A stretch of 46,129 nt of DNA from Acidimicrobiia bacterium (GTDB lineage Bacteria > Actinomycetota > Acidimicrobiia > IMCC26256 > JAMXLJ01), in contig JAMXLJ010000168.1 of the NCBI GenBank assembly GCA_024281095.1, forward strand, positions 1-46,129, in the 5' to 3' direction. Of the stretch, positions 15,286 to 23,119 are shown piece by piece (the first letter of the stretch is position 1; every line of letters starts with the position of its first letter). Both the position numbers and the translations under genes were made by a program. Under the pieces are notes generated by a model, which was not told the DNA's origin, did not search any database, and saw nothing but the letters and a program-made list of their open reading frames with translations.

Positions 15286-16694
15286 CCCGCATCGACACCG
15301 AGGTGCTCGTCGTCGGCTCGGGAGCAGGAGGCGCAGTCACGGCCGCCACACTCGCCGCCGCGGGTCGCACCGTCACCGTGCTCGAGGAAGGTCCGTGGGT
15401 CGATCCGGACGCGCTCGAGCCCTTCTCGCTCGACGAGATGCGGCTCAAGTACCGGCACCGCGGATTGTCGGCCGCACTCGGCGCGCCGACGATCGCGTTC
15501 GCCGAGGGACGCTGCGTCGGGGGCAGCACCGAGATCAACAGCGGCCTGTTCCCGCGCCTCCCCGACGAGCTCGCCGAGGAATGGCGGCTGAACTACGCGA
15601 TCGACGAGTTCACACCGGCGACACTCGCCCGCTATGCCGACGGGATCGAAGCGCAGTTGACGGTCTCGACGCTTCCGTCGGCGCCACCCGTGTCCTCCGC
15701 GCTGCTCGAACGCGGCGCGACCAAGCTCGGCTGGCGCTCCGTGGAGTTCCGGCGGGTGTTTCGCTACGAGGGCGGGCGCGCCACGAAGCAGACGATGGCC
15801 CGAACGTTCATCCCGCGGGCGGTCCGGTCCGGCGCGCGCGTGATCCCCGATTGTCGCGTCGCGAAGCTGCTGCGGGACGGTGACCGGCTCGTCGGAGCGC
15901 GGGCGAAGCGCTCGACCCCCGACGGCGACGAGCCGGTCGACATCCGTGCCGAGCACGTCTTCGTTTGCGGCGGCGCGGTGCAGACGCCCGCGCTGCTCTT
16001 GCGCAGTGGGATACGCGCACGCATCGGCGTCGGCCTGAAGCTGCACCCGATGATCAAGATCGCGGCGCGGTTCCCGTTCGAGCTGGACCACGGCGACGTG
16101 CCGATGCATCGCATCACCGAGTTCGCGCCCTACATCGAGATCGGCGGCTCCGCGAGCCGCAAGGGTCAGGTCGCGATGGCGCTCGCGGACTCGGGTGCCG
16201 AATACAGCGAAGCGATGACCGACTGGTCGCACGTCGCGGTGTACTACGCGGCCATCCGAGAGGGCATCGGCCGCGTACGTGTCGTCCCCGGGCTGCGGGC
16301 GCCGATCGTCACGTACAACCTCACCGACGCGGACATGAGCCGCCTCGCCCGCGGGCTCGTCCGCCTCGGCGAAGCGCTGCTCGCGGCCGGTGCCACGGAG
16401 CTGTACCCGTCGGTGGGTGGTGCCGACGTCGTGCGACGCCCCGAGGACCTCGTCTCGTGGTGGGACGCCGTGACGCGCACCCGCACGAACCTGATGACGG
16501 TGCACCTCGCCTCGACGGTGCGCATGGGCGAGAACCGCGCCTGCACCGCCGCAGACAGCTTCGGAAGGATCCGGGGCTTCACGAACCTGCGCGTGAACGA
16601 CGCGTCACTGCTTCCCGATGCTCCGGGAGTGAACCCGCAGTCGGCGATCATGACCATCGCGGCTCGGAACTGCGACGAGTTCCTGGCAAGCTGA
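15282..16694 (+). CDS. GMC family FAD-dependent oxidoreductase
   Basis: A 470-residue flavoprotein of the glucose-methanol-choline family. FAD-binding VVGSGAGGAVTAATLAAAG lies at residues 10-28; GGSTEINSG (about 83-91) is the GMC signature; the C-terminal region holds HLASTVRMG and VNDASLLPDAPGVNPQSAIM, the usual active-site and flavin segments. At 470 residues it is shorter than the common 530-560, as in cholesterol-oxidase-like and short actinobacterial members. It likely oxidises an alcohol or sterol-like substrate. The GTG start overlaps the end of a leader ORF. A MarR regulator gene follows after its own operator. Confidence 0.88.
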   Translation: MTRIDTEVLVVGSGAGGAVTAATLAAAGRTVTVLEEGPWVDPDALEPFSLDEMRLKYRHRGLSAALGAPTIAFAEGRCVGGSTEINSGLFPRLPDELAEEWRLNYAIDEFTPATLARYADGIEAQLTVSTLPSAPPVSSALLERGATKLGWRSVEFRRVFRYEGGRATKQTMARTFIPRAVRSGARVIPDCRVAKLLRDGDRLVGARAKRSTPDGDEPVDIRAEHVFVCGGAVQTPALLLRSGIRARIGVGLKLHPMIKIAARFPFELDHGDVPMHRITEFAPYIEIGGSASRKGQVAMALADSGAEYSEAMTDWSHVAVYYAAIREGIGRVRVVPGLRAPIVTYNLTDADMSRLARGLVRLGEALLAAGATELYPSVGGADVVRRPEDLVSWWDAVTRTRTNLMTVHLASTVRMGENRACTAADSFGRIRGFTNLRVNDASLLPDAPGVNPQSAIMTIAARNCDEFLAS

Positions 16695-16700
16695 CAGGGC

Positions 16701-16732
16701 ATGGTTGAGAGGTCAACCATCCGCGGTACCCT
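16701..16732 (+). promoter_or_regulatory. MarR operator overlapping a leaderless promoter
   Basis: ATGGTTGA, GAGG, TCAACCAT (16701-16720) is a perfect 8-bp inverted repeat of the MarR type. A -35-like TTGAGA (16705-16710), a 16-base spacer and a -10-like TACCCT (16727-16732) place the start of transcription at the ATG at 16740. The palindrome covers the -35, so binding would block the polymerase: direct autorepression of the MarR gene is the simple reading. Confidence 0.72.
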
Positions 16733-16739
16733 CTGATCG

Positions 16740-17282
16740 ATGGCTGACGGACGGTGGCTCGACACGAACGAACGGCGGCAATGGCTGACGTTCATCTTCG
16801 CGACGCAACTGCTGAACGAGCAGCTCGAGCGCGACCTCCAGCGCGACGCCCGGATGCCGCTCGCCTACTACCAGATCCTCGTCGCGCTGTCGGAGTCGCC
16901 CGCCCGCACCCAGCGGATGAGCGACCTGGCCGACATGCTGCTCGTGTCGCGCAGCCGGTTGTCGCACGCGATCGCCCGGCTGGAGGAAGCGGGCTGGGTC
17001 AGTCGCTCCCGCTGTCCGAGCGACCGACGCGGTGCAAACGCAACGTTGACCGACGCGGGTTTCGCGGTTCTCGAAGCCGCGGCGCCCGATCACGTGAACA
17101 GCGTCCGTGCCCATCTGTTCGACCAACTCACGGCGGAGGAGCTCGAGCAGCTGCAGTCGATCTGCGGGAAGCTGCTCGACCATCTCCTGCCTTCGCTCGG
17201 TTGGGAGCCCCCGAGCATGCTCGATCTCGGGTGCGGCGCCCGCGAAGCCGCCGAAGTCGTCGAGGCGGCCGAGGCCCGCTGA
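16740..17282 (+). CDS. MarR family transcriptional regulator
   Basis: A 180-residue winged-helix regulator. The order fits MarR: an N-terminal dimer helix, then the HTH (AYYQILVALSES, MSDLADMLLVSRSRLSHAIARLEEAGWVSR split into helices two to four), the wing CPSDRRGANATLTDAGF, and the C-terminal dimer helices. A 40-residue tail extends past the usual MarR end. It probably represses its own gene through the palindrome at 16701 and may control the GMC oxidoreductase, whose gene ends 45 bases upstream. The ligand is unknown. Likely leaderless mRNA. Confidence 0.92.
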   Translation: MADGRWLDTNERRQWLTFIFATQLLNEQLERDLQRDARMPLAYYQILVALSESPARTQRMSDLADMLLVSRSRLSHAIARLEEAGWVSRSRCPSDRRGANATLTDAGFAVLEAAAPDHVNSVRAHLFDQLTAEELEQLQSICGKLLDHLLPSLGWEPPSMLDLGCGAREAAEVVEAAEAR

Positions 17283-17379
17283 CGGCACAGGCCTCCCACG
17301 CCGGGCCGTGCCGGCTCCGTCCGCTCTCAGTGCACGTTCAGCTTGCGCGCGCGACCCTTGCGAAGCGGAGGTGTGCCCG

Positions 17380-18057
17380 GTGCGGGTCTTGGTCGTGGAG
17401 GACGAGGCGAGGGTCGCGTCCGCGGTGAAGCGAGGGCTCGAGGCGGAGGGTTTCGCGGTCGACGTCGCGGGCGACGGCACGGACGGCCTGTGGCTCGCGC
17501 AGGAGAACAGCTACGACGCCATCGTCCTCGACATCATGCTGCCGGGCGTCAACGGCTACCGGGTCTGCGCGAAGCTCCGTGAGGCGGGCGACTGGACGCC
17601 CATCCTCATGCTCACGGCCAAGAACGGCGAGTACGACGAGGCCGAAGCACTCGACGAGGGCGCCGACGACTACCTCACCAAGCCGTTCTCCTACGTCGTG
17701 CTGGTCGCACGTCTGCGCGCGCTGCTCCGGCGGACCGGCCGCACGCAGCATCTGCGCTACGAGGCCGGCGATCTGCACCTCGATCCCGCGGCCCATCGGG
17801 CCTGGCGGAGCAGCGAGGAGATCGAGCTCACCGCACGCGAGTTCTCGGTGTTGGAATACCTGCTGAGCCGGGCGGGTGAGGTGGTGCCGAAGCGCGAGAT
17901 CCTCGAGCACGTGTGGGACTTCGACTTCGAGGGCGACCCGAACATCGTGGAGGTGTACGTCCGCCGGCTGCGGCGCAAGATCGACGAACCACAGGGGCGT
18001 CACGCGATCGAGACGATCCGCGGCGCCGGCTACCGCCTCCGAGCCGATGGCGGCTGA
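17380..18057 (+). CDS. OmpR-family response regulator
   Basis: A 225-residue two-component regulator. The receiver is intact: acidic pair E7-D8, phosphoacceptor D51 (IVLDIMLPG), T79 and K101 (DDYLTKPF). The C-terminal winged helix has LTAREFSVLEYLLSRAGEVV and VEVYVRRLRRKID and ends TIRGAGYRLR. The GTG at 17380 is preceded by GGAGG 8 bases upstream. It overlaps the sensor kinase gene by 11 bases. It belongs to the PhoP/MprA-like branch by motif appearance; its target genes are not evident, though MarR and the GMC oxidoreductase lie upstream. Confidence 0.93.
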   Translation: MRVLVVEDEARVASAVKRGLEAEGFAVDVAGDGTDGLWLAQENSYDAIVLDIMLPGVNGYRVCAKLREAGDWTPILMLTAKNGEYDEAEALDEGADDYLTKPFSYVVLVARLRALLRRTGRTQHLRYEAGDLHLDPAAHRAWRSSEEIELTAREFSVLEYLLSRAGEVVPKREILEHVWDFDFEGDPNIVEVYVRRLRRKIDEPQGRHAIETIRGAGYRLRADGG

Positions 18058-19453
18058 CCGTGCAGCCCGAGCCGGCCATGGGTATCACCGGCGCGGCATC
18101 CGTGTCCGTACGACGGCGTTCGCGACGGTCGCGGTCGCGGTCGCACTTGCCGCCTGCGCCGCGCTGCTCGTCGTCGAGGCCCGCCGTTCGCTGACGCGAG
18201 ACGTCACCACTGCCGCGCGGCTCCGGGCCGAAGACGTCGAGAGCCTTCTTACCGCGAGGCTCCTTCCGCTCACCCTCAAGGTTCCGAGTGACGATCGGTC
18301 GGCCGTCCAGGTCATCGACGTGACGACCGGCCAGGTCGTCACCGCTACCGACAACGTCGGAGGCGAGGCTCGTCTCTCGTCCATCGTGCCGCGCCCGGGC
18401 GGGTTCGTCGCCCGGACCGTCGCGCGCTTGCCCGTCGGCGAGGGATCGTTCCGAGTTGTCGCGCACACGGTCGAGAACCCGGCCGGGAAGTACGTCGTCT
18501 ACGCCGCCGCGAGCCTCGCGCCGGTTCGGAACAGCACCGCCACGCTGATTCGGCTCCTCCTGATCGGTCTTCCCGTGCTGCTCGTCCTCGTCGGCGTCGT
18601 CACATGGATCGTCACGGGACGCGCGCTGCAACCGGTAGAGCGCATTCGCCGTGAGGTCGCCGAGATCGGCGACCGTGAGTTGAACCGGCGCGTTCCCGAG
18701 CCGGGAACGGGCGACGAGATCGACCGCCTGTCGCGCACGATGAACGCGATGCTCGCGCGCATCGAGCAGGCGACCGCGCGACAACGCCGGTTCGTCGACG
18801 ACGCGTCGCATGAGCTGCGCAGCCCGCTCACCGCGATCCGGTCGCAGCTGGAGGTCGATCTGGCTCATCCCGACCGCGCCGATTGGAGACAGACGGAGCA
18901 CGACGTGCTCGACGAGACCGTGCGAATGCAGCGCCTGGTCGACGATCTGCTGGTCCTCGCGCAGAGCGACACCGACTCGCTTCCGACGCGTCGCGCGCCA
19001 GTCGACCTCGACGACCTCGTGCTCGACGAGGCGCGTCTTTTGCGCGAACGAGGCCGCGTCAGGGTCGATCTGACCCACGTGTCGGGGGGTCAGGTGATGG
19101 GCGATGTCGACCAACTGCGCCGGGTGCTGCGCAACCTCCTCGACAACGCCGAGCGCCATGCCGCGCACGCGGTGCGGGTCACGGTCCGTGAATACGACAG
19201 CTCGGTCGACCTCGAGGTCGCCGACGACGGCCCGGGGATCCCACCGGACCAGCGCGAGGCGGTCTTCGAACGGTTCACGCGTCTCGATCTCGCTCGCGCG
19301 CGCTCCGCCGGCGGCACGGGCCTCGGGCTCGCGATCGCGCGTGAGCTCGTGGAACACCACGGTGGCACGTTGCGACTCGCCGATCGCACCAGCGGTGCAA
19401 GCTTCGTCGTGACACTTCCGGCCGCGAACGGTGGACCGCCGTCGCACGAATGA
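18047..19453 (+). CDS. Sensor histidine kinase
   Basis: A 468-residue membrane kinase, partner of the upstream regulator. It has a first membrane helix at about residues 22-44, an extracytoplasmic loop of about 120 residues, a second helix at about 165-190, a HAMP linker (about 191-245), the H box FVDDASHELRSPLT with H255, the N box LLDNAERH, the G1 box VADDGPGIPP and G2 GGTGLGLAIARE. All catalytic boxes are intact. The start is set at ATG 18047 because it overlaps the regulator stop; the signal sensed by the loop is unknown. A hairpin terminator begins inside its stop codon. Confidence 0.92.
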   Translation: MAADRAARAGHGYHRRGIRVRTTAFATVAVAVALAACAALLVVEARRSLTRDVTTAARLRAEDVESLLTARLLPLTLKVPSDDRSAVQVIDVTTGQVVTATDNVGGEARLSSIVPRPGGFVARTVARLPVGEGSFRVVAHTVENPAGKYVVYAAASLAPVRNSTATLIRLLLIGLPVLLVLVGVVTWIVTGRALQPVERIRREVAEIGDRELNRRVPEPGTGDEIDRLSRTMNAMLARIEQATARQRRFVDDASHELRSPLTAIRSQLEVDLAHPDRADWRQTEHDVLDETVRMQRLVDDLLVLAQSDTDSLPTRRAPVDLDDLVLDEARLLRERGRVRVDLTHVSGGQVMGDVDQLRRVLRNLLDNAERHAAHAVRVTVREYDSSVDLEVADDGPGIPPDQREAVFERFTRLDLARARSAGGTGLGLAIARELVEHHGGTLRLADRTSGASFVVTLPAANGGPPSHE

Positions 19454-19476
19454 CCGGCCCAAGGGTTCGGCCGGTC
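19452..19476. terminator. Bidirectional terminator hairpin
   Basis: GACCGGCC, loop CAAGGGTTC and GGCCGGTC form a perfect 8-bp stem that includes the last bases of the kinase stop codon. It sits between the convergent histidine kinase and nucleotidyltransferase genes and marks the end of the RiPP-like operon. Confidence 0.6.
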
Positions 19477-19486
19477 GGACGTTCGT

Positions 19487-20704
19487 CTAGGAGCGGGCCG
19501 CCGAGATCATCGCGAGATACTCCTTCCGGCCGGTGCGCGAGGCGACTGCAGCCGTGCGCACGTCGAACAGTGCGGGCGGCGGCGCCCGCCGGTCGCGCCA
19601 GCCCGAGCGCCGGACCCATCTCCGGCACCGCCGCGCGACATCCTCGGCGACCGCGCGGGGACTTCCGTGCGCGGAGCGCCGAAGCATCGTCGGGACCGTT
19701 CCGTAGCCCCGAGAAGCCTCGATCGGGGACAATCGATCCACCCCGTCGATCAAGAACCGCCATCCGGCAGGGGCAAAGGAACGGTCGACTGCTTCGGGGA
19801 TGTGCGCGTCGAGCACGTGCCGCGCGGCGCGGAACATCGCAGCGGTCGCAAGGCCGGTCCTCCACTTCCGCACCGTTCGTACAACCTCGTGCCACGCGGG
19901 CGTGTCGTGTTGAGCCAACTGGGCCAGATCCTGCAGCCAGACGAGACGATTCCCGCCGTGCAGGCAGGCGTGAAGGGCGACGTACGCGGTCAAATCCTCC
20001 CGACCGAGCGCCGGCACGGGTGCACCGTCGATCGGCAGTGTGCGCGCCCGTCCGAACAGCTCGTCGATGTCGATGCGGAAACCGTCGCGCACGGGACCGA
20101 GGTTCACGAGGTGCCAGTGGAGGTCGACGACCGTGCCGAGCGGTGCCACGAGCGGAACCTCGCCGAGCCGGCGCTCCCGAGCTGACAGCCAGTCGTTGTC
20201 GAGCACCGCGAGCCCGGCCGATTCCAGCGCGCCGAGCGCGACCTCGAAATGGCGCGGCGGCACCAACACGTCGAGATCGATGTAACCCCGGAGATCCTTG
20301 CGCGCGTACACGAAGTCGCTGAGTACGGGACCCTTCAGCAGCACCCACGGGACGGACGCACGGTCGAGCAGAGTCGCGACGGTCGCGAGATCCGCGCGGC
20401 TGCGGAGCCGGTCCTGCATCATCTGGCGGTGCGCGGCGACGAGGCGGGTCGAGAGCTCGTCGTCCAGCGGGTCGCGTGCGTGGCGTACATCCAGTGCGTC
20501 GCGCCGGCGGAGCGCGAGGTACACCGGGCTCGTCACACCATGGAACTCGGACGCTCTCGCCAGCTCGACGTCGTCGACCAGTGGGGCAAGCTGCACGACG
20601 TCCTCGTCTGCCTGGCCGCCGGCACACGAGCGCACCGACGCGACGAGCAGCTTCCCGATCAGGCGACGATTGGTCCTGCGCCTCACACGAGCAGCGGCCG
20701 TCAT
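19487..20704 (-). CDS. Nucleotidyltransferase family protein (NTP_transf_5-like), RiPP tailoring candidate
   Basis: A 405-residue protein with the polymerase-beta-like nucleotidyltransferase pattern: VPWVLLKGPVLSDFVY (about 118-133) followed by GYIDLDVLVPP with the paired aspartates D143 and D145, and VVDLHWHLV downstream. This layout is that of the NTP_transf_5 group often found in lasso peptide clusters, where such proteins act together with a precursor kinase on the peptide C-terminus (known for pseudomycoidin-type clusters). It is last in the five-gene operon and overlaps the kinase-like gene by ATGA. Substrate and product here are inferred from context only. Confidence 0.82.
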   Translation of the reverse strand: MTAAARVRRRTNRRLIGKLLVASVRSCAGGQADEDVVQLAPLVDDVELARASEFHGVTSPVYLALRRRDALDVRHARDPLDDELSTRLVAAHRQMMQDRLRSRADLATVATLLDRASVPWVLLKGPVLSDFVYARKDLRGYIDLDVLVPPRHFEVALGALESAGLAVLDNDWLSARERRLGEVPLVAPLGTVVDLHWHLVNLGPVRDGFRIDIDELFGRARTLPIDGAPVPALGREDLTAYVALHACLHGGNRLVWLQDLAQLAQHDTPAWHEVVRTVRKWRTGLATAAMFRAARHVLDAHIPEAVDRSFAPAGWRFLIDGVDRLSPIEASRGYGTVPTMLRRSAHGSPRAVAEDVARRCRRWVRRSGWRDRRAPPPALFDVRTAAVASRTGRKEYLAMISAARS

Positions 20705-21696
20705 GCGACGAGGGGGCGGAGGAGCTCCACCGCCTGATCGAGGTCGCTTCCCGCGACGAGCCGGTGGGTCGGGACACACCGCGACAGCTCGGCCAGCACA
20801 CCGAGGTGCTGTCGTGACGACGCCGCGTCCGTCAGAAGGACGTTCGGCGCAAGCTCACGGATGAGCTCCGACGGCGCCAACGCCACCAGGCTGCTGTGCT
20901 CTCGTGCCGCGATGTCCGGAACGATCAATGCCACCGGGCGGCACTGCAGTTGCGGCGAGACGCCGAAGAGCTCTTCCACCCGCACCGCGTGCTTCGCACG
21001 CGCGGGCGGCATCATGGTTCTCGAGAGATACGCAAGCTCGGGAAACATGGCGACGGTGCCACGGCTCACGTCGACCTGGTCCGGCAGGCCGACGACGCGC
21101 AGCTCATCGCGCCGCCGCTGCAGGAACACGATGTCGTCGGCGAGGAATGCGAACCCCGCCTTCGTCAAGGCAAGGCTCAGCGTCGACTTTCCTGCTCCGC
21201 TCGCGCCGGCGATCAGAAGACCGGCATCGCCACGCGCGACGCACGCCGCGTGGAGCGGGTACAGGCCTCGCCGCTTTGCGAGCTCGAGCAGCGGGATGCT
21301 GAGGAAGGCGTTCATCGCGTGGGGACGGCCGGCGTGAGGCTCGAGAACCTTCACCTCGACGCGCCCGGTGCTGACGCGACAGCGCGCGCGCACGACGCCG
21401 GGGCAGTCGACAAAGAGCTCGTCGGTCGCCTCGAAGTAGTCGACAGCTCCCGCGGGGCTGCCGTAGACCTGGCGCGCGGTACCCGCAGGGCGCGCGCCGA
21501 ACGCGGGCGGGGCGTCGGAAACGAGCACGCGATACGCGATGTCGGCATCTCGGCGGAGCTCGGCACGAAGCGGGCGCAGGCGAGCGTCGATACCTGCGAG
21601 CACGCGCTCGTCGTCCGTCTCGATCTCGATGCCGAGCCGAGCCAGCTGGTACGTCGCCCGCAGCACCCGCTGGGAGATCCGGCCGGTACGGGTCAC
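20701..21696 (-). CDS. HPr kinase-like protein, RiPP tailoring candidate
   Basis: A 331-residue protein related to HPr kinase/phosphorylase. The Walker A loop GASGAGKST lies at residues 164-172, preceded by LYPLHAACVARGDAGLLIA and followed by the paired aspartates of FLADDIVFL (187-188), the usual arrangement in HprK-like precursor kinases. In lasso clusters such as paeninodin the homologue phosphorylates the C-terminal serine of the precursor. The GTG at 21696 makes a GTGA overlap with the B2 gene; the longer start at 21747 would overlap far more. Target Ser in this operon could be S23 of the 24-residue precursor, which is next to last. This is inference. Confidence 0.82.
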   Translation of the reverse strand: MTRTGRISQRVLRATYQLARLGIEIETDDERVLAGIDARLRPLRAELRRDADIAYRVLVSDAPPAFGARPAGTARQVYGSPAGAVDYFEATDELFVDCPGVVRARCRVSTGRVEVKVLEPHAGRPHAMNAFLSIPLLELAKRRGLYPLHAACVARGDAGLLIAGASGAGKSTLSLALTKAGFAFLADDIVFLQRRRDELRVVGLPDQVDVSRGTVAMFPELAYLSRTMMPPARAKHAVRVEELFGVSPQLQCRPVALIVPDIAAREHSSLVALAPSELIRELAPNVLLTDAASSRQHLGVLAELSRCVPTHRLVAGSDLDQAVELLRPLVA

Positions 21697-22199
21697 GTCT
21701 CGACGCCGCAGCGCGAGATGCGTGCGACCTCCCTGAAGCGTGCGCACGGGTCACTGCGCTCGAACGCGGGCCGACCGTCCACGGCAATCCAACAATGTCC
21801 GACGGTCGACGTGCCCGACGTGTCGACACCGAAGCACAAGGCGACGTCGACCCCGAGCCGGCGAAGCCCGTAGTAGAGCGCGATGCCGCGTCGTGTGCAG
21901 CTCGGTCGAACCAACGGCGCCCCGTGCCGGAGTACGGCATCCACCCACCGCTCCAGCCTTTCGACACGAACATGGATGGACGGCGCGGCCGGGTGCCGGC
22001 GCCCGCGCTTCGTCTCGGGAGCCGGCTCGAGAAGCCGCTGGACCCGGCCCAGATCGAAACGAAGGATCGCGGGTGCGAGCGTGGCGATGAGTGCGCATCG
22101 CGCGAGCAACGTGATGTCGCGCGGCCCCGGCCGGGACTGCGAATTGCTACGCGTCGAGAAGATGGTCTCTCGCAAGCGCGCGGACGAGGTCGACGACAT
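21693..22199 (-). CDS. Lasso peptide biosynthesis B2-type leader peptidase (transglutaminase-like)
   Basis: A B2 protein of the transglutaminase-like cysteine protease fold, which removes the leader peptide in lasso biosynthesis. The triad can be placed: Cys101 in RPSCTRRGIALYYGLRRLG, His135 in VGHCWIAVDG and Asp141. The N-terminal segment RPGPRDITLLARCALIATL is also typical. The start is uncertain: ATG at 22199 gives 168 residues but overlaps the PqqD-like gene by 53 bases, while a TTG at 22109 gives about 138 residues, close to the family norm. There is no ATG or GTG in frame between them. It overlaps the kinase-like gene by 4 bases. Confidence 0.88.
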   Translation of the reverse strand: MSSTSSARLRETIFSTRSNSQSRPGPRDITLLARCALIATLAPAILRFDLGRVQRLLEPAPETKRGRRHPAAPSIHVRVERLERWVDAVLRHGAPLVRPSCTRRGIALYYGLRRLGVDVALCFGVDTSGTSTVGHCWIAVDGRPAFERSDPCARFREVARISRCGVET

Positions 22200-22455
22200 C
22201 CGCTTCGACCGTAGAGCGGGGAGCGTCGTACTCGTCGCACAGCAGGGTGACGATGTCCGCAACGTCGTGCGTTCCGTCACACAGCTCCCACACCCGCGTT
22301 CCGACTTCGTTCAACGAGAAGTAGTGCCCGCCGTCGAGCGCGAGCAAGATGGTTTCCTCTTCCGTCCGCTCAGCGAGGACACGAGAGCTTCGCTTCGGAG
22401 CGGTGTCGACCGCGACGTCTTCGACGGGCCTGCCCCCCGGCCCGCGGCGTGCCAT
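22147..22455 (-). CDS. PqqD family RiPP recognition protein (lasso B1-like)
   Basis: A 102-residue PqqD-fold protein (RiPP recognition element), which binds the leader peptide and presents the precursor to its enzymes. Typical features are ILLALDGGHYFSLNEVGTRVWELCDG (about 37-62; the strand pair that holds the leader is GGHYFSLNEVG), then VADIVTLLCDEYDA and VEADVVDLVRALARDHLL. The N-terminal 30 residues are basic and variable. Its ATG shares one base with the precursor stop codon (TGATG), so the two are translated together. Together with the B2 protein it makes a split B1/B2 pair as in actinobacterial lasso clusters. Confidence 0.9.
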   Translation of the reverse strand: MARRGPGGRPVEDVAVDTAPKRSSRVLAERTEEETILLALDGGHYFSLNEVGTRVWELCDGTHDVADIVTLLCDEYDAPRSTVEADVVDLVRALARDHLLDA

Positions 22456-22529
22456 CAGAACGAAAAGCGAGTGAGCTTCCGGAGCAGTCCCAGGTCGGTC
22501 AAGGTCGGCTTCTTGTACGGCCGCTTCAT
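22455..22529 (-). CDS. Lasso-type leader peptide with minimal core (24 residues)
   Basis: A short ORF, ATG at 22529, preceded by a strong ribosome site (GAGGAGGGCGGACC). The product matches the lasso leader motif Y-x2-P-x-L-x3-G-x5-T exactly: Y5, P8, L10, G14 and T20. In known lasso precursors this Thr is position -2, so cleavage would fall after R21, leaving only F22-S23-F24. A normal lasso core has about 14-25 residues starting with Gly, Ala or Ser, so the core is missing or tiny. S23 would be available for the kinase-like protein. No frameshift that restores a plausible core was found (the +1 frame reads through Arg-rich sequence). The next gene (PqqD-like) begins at the stop codon. Confidence 0.8.
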   Translation of the reverse strand: MKRPYKKPTLTDLGLLRKLTRFSF

Positions 22530-22632
22530 GGTCCGCCCTCCTCGTGGCTGGCCGTAGTCTGCCGCGTCACCGGCAGGGTGTCGACCCTTCATCGGTCAGG
22601 GCGTGACATACCCGTATTCGGGCTGCTCCTGC

Positions 22633-22905
22633 TCACCTCTGGGCGCGCCGGAACGCGTCCCGGATCAGTGCATAGAGGCGGTCCAGCGGGTCGTATGTCG
22701 GCCAGGTGCCGGGAATCAGCAGGTGAACGAGCACATACCCGAACACGGCGAATAGGAGCCACCGGCCCAGCGGATGGGTGCCTGCGTTGCGGGTCCAGGC
22801 CGTGATGGTCTCGCCCTTCGCCCAGATGGCTCCGATATCCCAGCCGACCATCACGGCAATGACGAGCACCCAGCCGTGCCAGCCATGAGCGAAGAGCTGC
22901 CTCAT
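22633..22905 (-). CDS. Small two-helix membrane protein
   Basis: A 90-residue protein with two hydrophobic helices (GWVLVIAVMVGWDIGAIWA and GRWLLFAVFGYVLVHLLIP), Trp-rich, with a charged C-terminus (YALIRDAFRRAQR). The ATG is preceded by GGAGGACGTCGG. The pattern HPLGRW between the helices is seen in phage and actinobacterial small proteins that I cannot name. It lies 103 bases upstream of the RiPP-like precursor on the same strand. A link to that operon (for example immunity or export) is possible but not shown. Confidence 0.65.
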   Translation of the reverse strand: MRQLFAHGWHGWVLVIAVMVGWDIGAIWAKGETITAWTRNAGTHPLGRWLLFAVFGYVLVHLLIPGTWPTYDPLDRLYALIRDAFRRAQR

Positions 22906-23082
22906 CCGACGTCCTCCGCCTCGGTGGTCGCAATGGCGCCGGAATCATACGGCGCCCTGTGGCGCCATCACTCGCTGCGCACGATGAAGAGCGGCCATTC
23001 ATCATCGAGTAACGAAAGTCATTCCGCCTCTCCCCTGCCTCCGAAGACCGGTGGCAGCGCGGCGCGTTCTTTGCATTCCTCC

Positions 23083-23088
23083 TACACT
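23083..23088 (+). promoter_or_regulatory. Putative -10 box of the cyclase-domain gene
   Basis: TACACT fits TANNNT and lies 31 bases before the ATG, leaving a leader of about 25 bases with GGGAG as ribosome site. No clear -35. Three GGCGCC copies stand further upstream (22935, 22951, 22961). Confidence 0.45.
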
Positions 23089-23119
23089 CCTGCCGGCTGG
23101 GTGGGACAACGGGAGTGCC

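Noticed and set aside
22455-22529. Frameshift hiding a normal lasso core after the leader
   Set aside because: Reading on in the +1 frame gives an Arg-rich stretch with no Gly1 and no well-placed Asp/Glu for ring closure, and the PqqD-like gene begins at the stop codon.
22608-22613. GGGTAT on the minus strand about 80 bases before the RiPP-like precursor, as SigB-type promoter
   Set aside because: No GTTT-like -35 at 15-17 bases; kept only as a weak possibility.
22935-22966. Three GGCGCC copies upstream of the cyclase-domain gene
   Set aside because: A six-base palindrome made only of G and C is expected often in such DNA; spacing is irregular.
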